A stretch of DNA of 20,035 nucleotides, taken from NCBI GenBank assembly GCA_958441075.1, contig CAUCBQ010000015.1:1-20035 (forward strand), read 5' to 3'. Below are positions 1 through 5,842 of this stretch, piece after piece. The position numbers and the translations under genes were made by a program. This DNA comes from an uncultured Clostridiaceae bacterium (lineage in GTDB: Bacteria; Bacillota; Clostridia; Lachnospirales; Lachnospiraceae). Position 1 is the first letter of the stretch. Each line of letters opens with the position of its first letter. Under the pieces are notes generated by a model. That model worked only from the letters and a program-made list of their open reading frames with translations, made no database searches and had not been told where the DNA came from.

Positions 1-270
1 AATGTGATAAGTTTCGTAGCAAGCATAGGAAAAGAGTACCCTTTTCCGAAAATGCGTTGCATTTTGCTTGTACCCTCACAGGCTTTGCCTGTTGGGGCAG
101 ACCCTTGGGAAGTATCCCAAACCCTCTGATTTTCCTCTCACTACCTACAATACCGAACAGAGCGATTTTGCCGAAGTTTTGAGAGAAATTTAAGAAAAAT
201 TTTTTCTTATTTCCAACTACGGAGAACACGACGAAAATGCCAAATTTTTTTAAAAAAATTTTTTCAGTTC
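1..270. other. Non-coding, hairpin-rich left edge of mobile element (oriT-like)
   Basis: I see no gene here. Four perfect inverted repeats are packed into about 95 bp: GGAAAAG/CTTTTCC (28-34/41-47), AAAATGC/GCATTTT (49-55/59-65), ACAGGC/GCCTGT (78-83/87-92) and TTGGGA/TCCCAA (105-110/115-120). Very AT-rich sequence with long A and T runs follows to position 270. Clusters of short hairpins of this kind are known from transfer origins and single-strand origins of conjugative elements, and the genes to the right are of conjugative-transposon type. Assignment as an oriT is inference; no relaxase gene lies within the window. Confidence 0.35.
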
Positions 271-327
271 AAAAAAACAGCACATCTATACGCAGCCGGA
301 AATCCAGCTGAATATAAATGTGCTGTT
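271..327 (-). terminator. Rho-independent terminator of the LysR gene
   Basis: A perfect 10-bp inverted repeat AACAGCACAT/ATGTGCTGTT (276-285 and 318-327) encloses a 32-nt loop. Read on the minus strand, the stem is followed directly by a run of T residues (A271-A277 on the plus strand). It lies just beyond the stop codon of the minus-strand LysR gene. Confidence 0.75.
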
Positions 328-349
328 CGTATATTTTTCAAAGAAGATT

Positions 350-1216
350 TTAACGATATTGAAGATATTCTAAAAAACGCTTGACTGCAAGTGAAGCTGT
401 TTTTTTACTTCTCAAAGCAATTCCTATCTTTCGATATGCGGGTACATCTAATTCTTTTGCCACAATCCGATATGGAACACGCTTCAAAATCAATTCCGGC
501 AAAATGCTGATACCAAGACCGCTTTCCACCATCGACATAATCGCATAATCGTCCCATGTTGTAAAATGCACTTTTGGTATCAGGTTACATCGTTCAAATA
601 TTTCCGATACCTCTGTTTTTGCCCCCTTTTCCAACAGCATAAATGGTTCATCACAAAGAGCCGCCACAGGAACTTTTTCAAGCTGCACCAGAGCATGATT
701 TTCCGGAAGAATGGCAAGCAGCCTGTCTTGTTCTAAAAAAACGGTTTCAAAGTCAGAGCAGGTTGGTAATCGCAGGAAGCCACAATCCACACGCCCCTCT
801 GAAATCCATTCTTCAATTTCCGTATAATCTCCAAGAAGAAGTTCATAATCAATGCCTGGATATGCTTTTTGAAATTCTTTGATGATATTTGGAAGCCAGT
901 GCGTCGCTACACTGGAAAATGTACCAATACGGATAAGCCCCGATTGCAGCCCGTTCAACTCATCAACTTCCATTTGCAGCTTTTCATATTCCATGCAGAC
1001 ATTCTTTGCGTAAGGGAGCAGTTTCATTCCGTCGCTTGTCAGTTTTACGCCAGATTTTCCTCTTTCTAACAGGACTACTTTCCATTCCTTTTCTAAGTCA
1101 TTTATCATACGGCTAATGCCCGATTGAGAGTAATTCAGTATTTCTGCGGCTTTTGTGAAGCTGCCATACTCAACAGTTTTGACAAATGCCATATATTTTT
1201 GAATATTCATGTCCAT
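350..1216 (-). CDS. LysR-family transcriptional regulator
   Basis: This is a 288-residue protein of usual LysR length. Residues about 3-62 form the winged helix-turn-helix, with the family pattern F-x-x-A-A-E-x-L-x-x-S-Q-S-x-x-S-x-x-I. Residues about 92-288 form the periplasmic-binding-like co-inducer domain, including the VESGLGISILPE stretch typical of the C-terminal subdomain. The first ATG (MDM) is chosen because a GAGGTG ribosome site precedes it by about 6 nt; the second ATG two codons later is possible. It is divergent from the prolyl-tRNA editing/proB pair, the classical LysR layout, so those genes are its likely targets and it probably autoregulates through the shared 120-bp intergenic region. 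The ligand is unknown. Base composition is AT-rich, like the surrounding mobile region. Confidence 0.9.
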   Translation of the reverse strand: MDMNIQKYMAFVKTVEYGSFTKAAEILNYSQSGISRMINDLEKEWKVVLLERGKSGVKLTSDGMKLLPYAKNVCMEYEKLQMEVDELNGLQSGLIRIGTFSSVATHWLPNIIKEFQKAYPGIDYELLLGDYTEIEEWISEGRVDCGFLRLPTCSDFETVFLEQDRLLAILPENHALVQLEKVPVAALCDEPFMLLEKGAKTEVSEIFERCNLIPKVHFTTWDDYAIMSMVESGLGISILPELILKRVPYRIVAKELDVPAYRKIGIALRSKKTASLAVKRFLEYLQYR

Positions 1217-1259
1217 GTTAGCACCTCATTCTATATATCTGTTTTTGTTATACTTTGTA

Positions 1260-1302
1260 TGATAAACATTCGCTTTTGTAATCACAGAAAACATGGTAAA
1301 CT
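1260..1302 (+). promoter_or_regulatory. Putative promoter/LysR operator region for the editing protein-proB unit
   Basis: Between the divergent genes lies an imperfect palindrome with TGAT at 1260-1263 and ATCA at 1281-1284, a plausible LysR-type site. A weak promoter TTGTAA (1276-1281) and TAAACT (1297-1302) has only 15-bp spacing. The location supports regulation of both directions. The exact elements are uncertain. Confidence 0.3.
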
Positions 1303-1338
1303 GAATACGCAAAAAAGTCAAGCGGGAGTGTGACAACA

Positions 1339-1878
1339 ATGTTTTATGTAAGTGAAATTCAGACAGAAGCACCTTGTCATTTTCAGACACAGCTTCAGAA
1401 AAAGGTTTATGAAGTGTTAGAAGAACTGCAAATTCCTTTTCAGCGTGTTGATACAGATGAAGCGATTACAATGGAAGATTGTGTTGCCATTGATGAAAAA
1501 CTGAATATGAACATGGTAAAAACCTTGTTCCTCTGCAATCGACAGCAGACGGATTTTTATTTGTTTATTACCGTAGGCAATAAGCCGTTTCGTTCTAAGG
1601 ATTTTAGTAATGCGTTAGGCGTTGCCCGCGTTTCCTTTGCCCCCATAGAGCAAATGGAAAGTATGTTGGGTACAAAAATCGGTGCGGCAACTATTTTTAG
1701 CAGCCTGTTAGATACAGAAAACAAAGTACAGATTGTTTTTGACAAAGAGGTGTTTTCTGCAAAATGGTATGGTTGCAGCGACGGAACGACAACGGGATAT
1801 ATGAAAGTGCAGACAGAGGATATTTGCAAAAAATTCCTGCCCTATACCAATCATATATTGTCCGTCATTGAGGTGTGA
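1339..1878 (+). CDS. YbaK/ProX-type prolyl-tRNA editing (deacylase) domain protein
   Basis: The protein of about 179 residues is a single YbaK/aminoacyl-tRNA deacylase domain of the PrdX/ProX type. Such proteins hydrolyse mischarged tRNA(Pro) (for example Ala-tRNA) in trans, complementing prolyl-tRNA synthetase. Family features are the N-terminal EVLEELQIPFQRVDTDEA segment, the V-K-T-L-F-L-C strand, the central FYLFITVGNKPFRSKDFS block with its conserved lysine, and a late GAATIFSSLLD segment. I prefer the ATG at 1339: GGGAG (1324-1328) lies 10 nt upstream, whereas the in-frame GTG at 1330 is only 1 nt from it. The gene ends one base before the ATG of proB, so the two are probably translationally coupled. 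Prolyl-tRNA editing beside the first enzyme of proline synthesis suggests a proline-themed cargo. The exact mischarged substrate cannot be read from sequence. Confidence 0.85.
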   Translation: MFYVSEIQTEAPCHFQTQLQKKVYEVLEELQIPFQRVDTDEAITMEDCVAIDEKLNMNMVKTLFLCNRQQTDFYLFITVGNKPFRSKDFSNALGVARVSFAPIEQMESMLGTKIGAATIFSSLLDTENKVQIVFDKEVFSAKWYGCSDGTTTGYMKVQTEDICKKFLPYTNHILSVIEV

Positions 1879-1879
1879 T

Positions 1880-2680
1880 ATGGGACTTTATCAAAATCGG
1901 ATTGTTGTAAAAGTAGGGACTTCCACCCTTACAAATGAAATGGGTAAAAGTGACTTGCGCTCTTTTGACCGTCTTGCATGTGTCCTGTCAGATATTCAGA
2001 ACATGGGCTATGAAGTCATTTTGGTATCATCCGGTGCGATTGCTGTTGGAACAAATAAATTGAACATGAAAGAACGTCCTTCCAGTATGCGTATGAAACA
2101 GGCAGCGGCAGCGGTGGGACAATGCAGTATAATGTTTCTGTATGACAAATTTTTTAATGATTATGACAAGACAATCGCCCAAATCCTATTAAACGCGGAG
2201 AATATGGAGCAGGAAGAAAAGAAAGAAAATCTGATAAATACATTTAATGCCCTGTTGGAAATGAACATTATCCCCGTAGTCAATGAAAATGATTCCATTA
2301 GTTATACGGAAATAGAATCAGAGGACAGGTTGTTTGGGGATAATGATATGCTTTCTGCTGTCGTTGCAGTTTTATGCAAAGCAAAACAATTAGTTATTTT
2401 ATCTGATATAAATGGTTTGTATGACGCAGACCCGCGGCTATATCCAAATGCAAAACTGATAAACAGGATAGAGGAAATTGATGAAACAGTATATGCCCTT
2501 GCAGGCGGTGCAGGTTCTAGACGGGGAACAGGCGGCATGAAAACAAAACTCCGAGCTGCCGCATTAGCGACTGCGCAGGGGATAGATACGATTATTACAA
2601 ACGGGAAAGCGCCGGAAACCTTATATGAAATCGTGAAAGGAAACAAGGCAGGCACTTTATTTGTGGGAAAATCGTTCTAA
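1880..2680 (+). CDS. proB: Glutamate 5-kinase, short form without PUA domain
   Basis: ProB phosphorylates L-glutamate to gamma-glutamyl phosphate, the first step of proline synthesis. The 266-residue amino-acid-kinase fold shows the N-terminal RIVVKVGTSTL phosphate-binding strand, VSSGAIAVG, NENDSIS, FGDNDMLSA, the nucleotide-site LSDINGLYDADPR segment, and GTGGMKTKL. It stops where the catalytic domain stops, so the C-terminal PUA domain of the classical form of about 367 residues is absent. I choose ATG 1880 over an in-frame TTG at 1868 because the GAGGTG site (1870-1875) overlaps the end of the upstream gene and suits 1880. No proA (glutamyl-phosphate reductase) lies next to it, so the product must be used by a host enzyme or in another reaction. 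It sits in AT-rich mobile-type DNA and is probably cargo. Confidence 0.93.
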   Translation: MGLYQNRIVVKVGTSTLTNEMGKSDLRSFDRLACVLSDIQNMGYEVILVSSGAIAVGTNKLNMKERPSSMRMKQAAAAVGQCSIMFLYDKFFNDYDKTIAQILLNAENMEQEEKKENLINTFNALLEMNIIPVVNENDSISYTEIESEDRLFGDNDMLSAVVAVLCKAKQLVILSDINGLYDADPRLYPNAKLINRIEEIDETVYALAGGAGSRRGTGGMKTKLRAAALATAQGIDTIITNGKAPETLYEIVKGNKAGTLFVGKSF

Positions 2681-2754
2681 AATAGCGCAGTACACAGCAA
2701 AAAAGCCGCTGAAAAGCCGCTGTTTTAGATTATGTGCAAACAGCAGAAAGGAAT

Positions 2755-2795
2755 GGCGGTTTTGAATAATAAATCAAAGCCGCCGTTTTCCTTTT
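2755..2795 (+). terminator. Rho-independent terminator after proB
   Basis: The stem GGCGGTTTTGA (2755-2765) pairs with TCAAAGCCGCC (2774-2784) with one G-U pair and an 8-nt loop, followed by GTTTTCCTTTT. Just before it, at 2701-2722, is an 11-bp tandem duplication of AAAAGCCGCTG. Confidence 0.7.
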
Positions 2796-2870
2796 CAAAA
2801 CAAAGAAATACGGAGAGCGTATTAAAGTCGTCCATTTTTAGGGATATGGCGGTATCAAGGAGGTATCGTT

Positions 2871-2981
2871 ATGTCCCTTTTTGGTATTTGTAATCTTGTT
2901 TTATTGTTAAAAAAAGTCTATTCCATACAACGGGATTTTGCGACCATAAAGATGAACACACAAATCATCATAATTGCTTAA
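2871..2981 (+). CDS. Small hydrophobic ORF, 36 aa, unknown
   Basis: This ATG-initiated frame is preceded by a full AAGGAGG site (2857-2863) at 7-nt spacing, the best ribosome site in the region. The product would have a short hydrophobic N-terminal stretch (residues 3-13), a basic middle and an isoleucine-rich end. I do not recognise it. It lies between the proB terminator and the sigma-factor gene, where conjugative elements often carry leader peptides. Support is only the ribosome site and position. Confidence 0.3.
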   Translation: MSLFGICNLVLLLKKVYSIQRDFATIKMNTQIIIIA

Positions 2982-3014
2982 ATAACTCATATTGCCAAGC
3001 GCCTATGTGGTTTT

Positions 3015-3066
3015 ACGCCTGCATGGGCGTTTGTTGTAATAGCCCCCTACTGGGAAGAAAGGGGGT
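3015..3066 (+). promoter_or_regulatory. Leader hairpins, one covering the ribosome site of the sigma-factor gene
   Basis: Two hairpins precede the sigma-like gene: ACGCC/GGCGT (3015-3019/3026-3030) and CCCCC/GGGGG (3043-3047/3061-3065). The 3' arm of the second is the purine-rich ribosome binding region of the ATG at 3074, so folding could hide it. Control of translation this way is inference. Confidence 0.35.
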
Positions 3067-3073
3067 GAGAAAA

Positions 3074-3514
3074 ATGAGTTATTCCAAAGAATATAAGGAG
3101 CATATTGAATATACTTTTGCCGCATTTTGTAAAGTTGTTCTCCGCAACGCTGCTTTATCAGCTTATCGGGATATTGGCAGACGGCGAAAGCGTGAACTCT
3201 CCCTTGACTATCTCATGTCGGAACGCTATTACAATCCGTCTGTAACAGACAATTACTTTGAAGAACAAATACAGCCGACCGTATTCAGTGTATGTGGAAA
3301 AAGCATTGAAATTGAAAATGAACGACTGGCAAAAGCATTTTCTATTTTGTCAAAACAGCGGCAGGAAGTTTTAGTATTGTATTTCTTTTTCGGATATACA
3401 GACAGGAAAATCGGAGAGAGATACGGGCGAAACCGCACAACTGCAAACTATTGGAAGCTGGCGGCACTGAAACAGCTAAGAAAAGAGTTGGAGAGATTGG
3501 AACATGAAGAATGA
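3074..3514 (+). CDS. Sigma-70-like factor of conjugative transposon (Tn916 Orf7 type)
   Basis: The product is 146 residues. The C-terminal half is a sigma-70 region 4-like helix-turn-helix: AFSILSKQRQEVLVLYFFFGYTDRKIG, then a recognition helix around RYGRNRTTANYWK, then LKQLRKELERL. The N-terminal half (FCKVVLRNAALSAYRDIGRRRKRELSLDYL) is characteristic of the Orf7-type factors of Tn916-like conjugative elements, which regulate element genes. The ATG at 3074 is chosen over an upstream ATG at 3005 because it follows AAAGGGGGTGAG and gives the family N-terminus MSYSKEY. Its last 11 nt overlap the next gene, indicating coupling. In Tn916-type elements this pair precedes excisionase and integrase genes. 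Confidence 0.85.
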   Translation: MSYSKEYKEHIEYTFAAFCKVVLRNAALSAYRDIGRRRKRELSLDYLMSERYYNPSVTDNYFEEQIQPTVFSVCGKSIEIENERLAKAFSILSKQRQEVLVLYFFFGYTDRKIGERYGRNRTTANYWKLAALKQLRKELERLEHEE

Positions 3515-3704
3515 AAAGCGAATACCCTTTGAAATTATTGAAAAAGCGATTGTCGGAGAGCCGGAGGCGATACAAGCTGTCTTATGCCATTATAGAGGAT
3601 ATATTAAATATTTATCTGTATTTCAAGGACATTATAACGCCGATATTCAAGAACGATTGGAAGCGCAACTGATACAGGCATTATTCAAGTATCGTTTTAG
3701 GTAG
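3504..3704 (+). CDS. Helix-turn-helix protein of conjugative transposon (Tn916 Orf8 type)
   Basis: This 66-residue protein starts at an ATG overlapping the end of the sigma-like gene. The pattern F-E-x-I-x-x-A-x-x-G-E-P-E-A-I-x-x-V-L-x-H-Y-x-G-Y-I and the later D-I-Q-E-R-L-E-A-Q-L-I-Q-A-L-x-K-Y-x-F are those of the small HTH proteins paired with Orf7-type factors in Tn916/Tn5397-like elements. They act in regulation of the element. Length is close to normal for the family, so it appears intact. No excisionase or integrase follows, which suggests a decayed or rearranged element end. Confidence 0.8.
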   Translation: MKNEKRIPFEIIEKAIVGEPEAIQAVLCHYRGYIKYLSVFQGHYNADIQERLEAQLIQALFKYRFR

Positions 3705-3709
3705 GAAGT

Positions 3710-3780
3710 AGCAAAGCCCGAAAACGCCGTCAAGGATAAAATAAACGCAAGCGTCCTTGACGGCGTTCCTTGTCTTTGCT
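3710..3780. other. Long stem-loop downstream of the Orf8-type gene
   Basis: A perfect 14-bp inverted repeat AACGCCGTCAAGGA/TCCTTGACGGCGTT (3723-3736/3754-3767) is flanked by a second, outer repeat AGCAAAG/CTTTGCT (3710-3716/3774-3780). The 17-nt loop holds an inner CGC/GCG. There is no T-run on either side, so it is not a standard intrinsic terminator, though it begins only 6 bp after the stop codon. Confidence 0.6.
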
Positions 3781-3961
3781 GTTAGGCAGTCAAGAGCGCA
3801 ATCGGATAAACCGCTTACGCTCTCTATGAAGTATAGATTTTTGAATTTTCGTTTCCGTTCCATTCTGAAAGTTTGTAGGTAGGCGAGAAATCAGAGAAAC
3901 AGAAAGGAAAGGAATAGATAATTGATTTCATCAGTAATTATTTCATCTTTACTTTATATAT

Positions 3962-4078
3962 CTTTATTTAATTGCGTTGGATTTTCCAATGTCGGATAAA
4001 CCGATGTCGGAAAATCCAATATCGGAAAATCCAACACCGGAAATTATGCGGTATTCAAAAACTGTCTAATCCATCTGC
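3962..4078 (-). pseudogene. Possible relic of a replication-initiator (RepA-type) linker
   Basis: Read on the minus strand, two overlapping frames give short repetitive peptides: one with repeated F-S-D-I-G ending S-D-I-G-K-S-N, the other reading D-F-P-T...L-E-N-P-T-Q-L-N-K-D-I. Both resemble, from memory, the repetitive linker between the domains of replication initiator proteins carried by Firmicute conjugative elements. Each frame is bounded by stops within about 100 bp, so no functional protein is made. This could instead be a simple sequence repeat. Confidence 0.25.
3986..4045. repeat. Four tandem 15-bp repeats
   Basis: Four consecutive units (3986-4000, 4001-4015, 4016-4030, 4031-4045) follow the pattern CCRAYRYCGGAWAAW, the last most diverged. 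The 15-bp period keeps the reading frame, consistent with a five-residue repeat in a coding origin, as found in protein linkers. Confidence 0.75.
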
Positions 4079-4109
4079 TTTATAAAACTGCTGATTTGGG
4101 GAAAGGTAT

Positions 4110-4221
4110 GTTACGCAGTAGAGGGTAAAAAACGCTTGATTTATGTGGCTTGCAGAACGTGGAAAACGCTTAGATGATATTTTATACTTCTACCCTCAAA
4201 AATGACGTTCTATTGCGTAAC
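4110..4221. repeat. Inverted repeat enclosing a direct repeat, near the element/chromosome junction
   Basis: GTTACGCAGTAGA (4110-4122) is inverted as TCTATTGCGTAAC (4209-4221), matching at 12 of 13 positions. Inside, GAGGGTA (4121-4127) is inverted as TACCCTC (4191-4197), and AAAACGCTT occurs directly at 4129-4137 and 4163-4171 (period 34). Such a mix of inverted arms and direct repeats is typical of recombinase sites or element ends. The assignment is inference. Confidence 0.45.
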
Positions 4222-4232
4222 AAAGTGAAGAT

Positions 4233-4280
4233 AGAAAAACAGAGAGCCGACCACTATTGAAAGTGATTAACTCTCTGTTT
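4233..4280 (-). terminator. Rho-independent terminator of the amidohydrolase transcript
   Basis: A 10-bp perfect repeat AAACAGAGAG/CTCTCTGTTT (4237-4246/4271-4280) carries an inner CACT/AGTG stem. On the minus strand the stem is followed by TTTTT. It lies about 115 bp beyond the stop of the minus-strand amidohydrolase gene. Confidence 0.65.
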
Positions 4281-4394
4281 GCACCCTGTCTGTCAGCGTT
4301 AGTGATAAGTTGTTGTGAATACTTCCTTATCAGCGTAAAACTAAGGACTTCCGCTGTTTTTATGTGTCCTGCGTCTATCGGCTCCTTCCGCCGG

Positions 4395-5735
4395 CTATCT
4401 GCCGCACCAGCTTTCCGCCTTTGCAAAAAAGCTGTGGTTTCCCATAATCCTTTCTGTTTCATACATCAGCTTTTCTTCATCAATCGTAAGAAGCTCTCTA
4501 TCCTTCATCACAAGCCTTCCTCCGATAATGGAATGCTTCACGTCCTGTCCCGCAGCGCTTTCCACCAGCGTATTGACCAAATTTCCCGTTGCCATCATAT
4601 GAGGCTGATCCAGATTAATTGCGATCAAATCTGCCTTACAGCCTGTTTCCACTCTTCCCAGATCCCTCTGCATCAATGCACTTGCACCATTCCCGGCTGC
4701 CATATTCAGAAGGGTTTTGGCCGGCATGATCTGAGGATTGGCAGTATCAAGGCCATGTGTTGCATTCATCACGCAGCGGAAAGCCCGCATTTCCCTGAAA
4801 AGGTCCAGACCGCCATGACCTGCGCCGTCAGAGCCGAAAGCCACCGGGATGCCTGCCCGCAGAAGCCTTGGCGTAGGCGGAACGCCTTTTCCGCAGTTGC
4901 TGAAGGGGCAATGCACAGTTTTAATCTCTCTGTCCTTTATAATCTCAATCTCGTCCTCAGACAGCTTTATACAGTGCGCGGCAACAAAACGATCCGTGAA
5001 GGCTCCAATCCGGTCCAGATATACAAAGGGGCGTTCCTTGTATTTCTCAATAAAATCCAGCACCTCGCTTGCATATTCATTCATGTGGCATTCAGCCGGA
5101 ATGCCCTTTTCCTTTGCCGCAAGAAATACAGAGCGGAACAGCTCTTCCGAGCAGGCCATGAGAGAGGTAATGGAATAATACACCTGAATCAGGCCGCCTT
5201 TTCCATTATAATTCTCATAAAACCGTTCCAGCCTGGGAACCGCCTCTTCTGTTTCTACCCGCAGCGTTCCCGGAACCTTTGGCCCGTCTGTGGTCTGCCA
5301 GGTCAGCGCCCCGCGCATCCCTATTTTCAGATATTCCTCTGCCGCCGCCTCTATATGAGGGCCTCCGGCATCCACAAAGGAGGTGGTTCCATTTTTAATC
5401 ATCTCTGCGCCTGCCAGACGGGCGCTCAAAGCCATAGTTTCCTCCGTAAGCGAAGCCTCAAAAGGCACGTTGATCCGCTTCCAGATAACAGGCTTCTCAT
5501 CCAGAAGACTTCCCTTTAAGAACTGCTGGCTGGTGTGGAGATGCCCGTCTGTCAGCCCCGGCATCCAGAGAAGCCGCCTGTCATCTATCACGGTTTCCGC
5601 CCTGCATTCCTCTGCCGGCATTTCCCCCATATCCTTGACCCGCCCATCCCGGATTCCTATAAACTGTCCGGATGCAACCGTCATATCCGGCTTTAATACC
5701 TTTGCATTCCTGATTATAATATCGTACTCCCTCAT
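4395..5735 (-). CDS. Amidohydrolase-family metal-dependent hydrolase/deaminase
   Basis: The 446-residue protein has the composite beta-sandwich and TIM-barrel layout of ATZ/TRZ/MtaD-type amidohydrolases, which mostly deaminate or dechlorinate N-heterocycles or nucleosides. Visible metal and catalytic residues are H65-x-H67 in PGLTDGHLHTS, H217 and E220 in ECHMNEYASE, H254 in VAAHCIKLS and D303 in FGSDGAG. The C-terminal A-D-L-I-A-I-N-L-D strand closes the beta domain. AGGAGG lies 7 nt before the ATG. It has its own promoter, so it is separable from the upstream DMT transporter gene, though both run the same way. It is only distantly similar to the 8-oxoguanine deaminase-like protein at 14799-16157 in the same window, so substrates should differ. 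The substrate cannot be predicted; an S-adenosylhomocysteine/nucleoside deaminase role is one possibility. Confidence 0.87.
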   Translation of the reverse strand: MREYDIIIRNAKVLKPDMTVASGQFIGIRDGRVKDMGEMPAEECRAETVIDDRRLLWMPGLTDGHLHTSQQFLKGSLLDEKPVIWKRINVPFEASLTEETMALSARLAGAEMIKNGTTSFVDAGGPHIEAAAEEYLKIGMRGALTWQTTDGPKVPGTLRVETEEAVPRLERFYENYNGKGGLIQVYYSITSLMACSEELFRSVFLAAKEKGIPAECHMNEYASEVLDFIEKYKERPFVYLDRIGAFTDRFVAAHCIKLSEDEIEIIKDREIKTVHCPFSNCGKGVPPTPRLLRAGIPVAFGSDGAGHGGLDLFREMRAFRCVMNATHGLDTANPQIMPAKTLLNMAAGNGASALMQRDLGRVETGCKADLIAINLDQPHMMATGNLVNTLVESAAGQDVKHSIIGGRLVMKDRELLTIDEEKLMYETERIMGNHSFFAKAESWCGR

Positions 5736-5757
5736 CGCTTTGCCTCCTCGCTCTTTT

Positions 5758-5785
5758 TCACAAATTTCATTGTGATTTAATTATA
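5758..5785 (-). promoter_or_regulatory. Amidohydrolase promoter -10 with operator-like palindrome
   Basis: On the minus strand a consensus TATAAT lies at 5785-5780, about 45 bp before the start codon; the -35 is poor. A perfect palindrome TCACAA-N6-TTGTGA (5758-5775) sits where transcription would start, a position suited to a repressor. It is not a CRP site, whose half-sites point the other way. Confidence 0.5.
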
Positions 5786-5842
5786 AAGCAAGGCATATGT
5801 TACAAAAAAGGACAAATGAGTACTTTTAAGGCAAAAACCCTC

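Larger units (their letters stand above)
3781..4232. other. AT-rich non-coding tail of the mobile region
   Basis: No intact gene is visible here. It contains a 15-bp tandem repeat (3986-4045) and an inverted-repeat/direct-repeat block (4110-4221), each described separately. The rest shows only short frames with no ribosome site. Confidence 0.5.

Noticed and set aside
2302..2655. Minus-strand open frame opposite proB
   Set aside because: It is a shadow of proB with no start signal or family similarity.
3986..4045. CRISPR array
   Set aside because: The 15-bp units are directly adjacent with no spacers and no cas genes.
4257..5519. 420-codon plus-strand open frame antisense to the amidohydrolase gene
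   Set aside because: It has no ribosome site or recognisable domain, has cysteine- and histidine-rich shadow composition, and lies almost entirely opposite a gene with full catalytic motifs.
5758..5775. CRP/FNR-like site
   Set aside because: The half-sites TCACAA...TTGTGA are in the opposite orientation to TGTGA-N6-TCACA.
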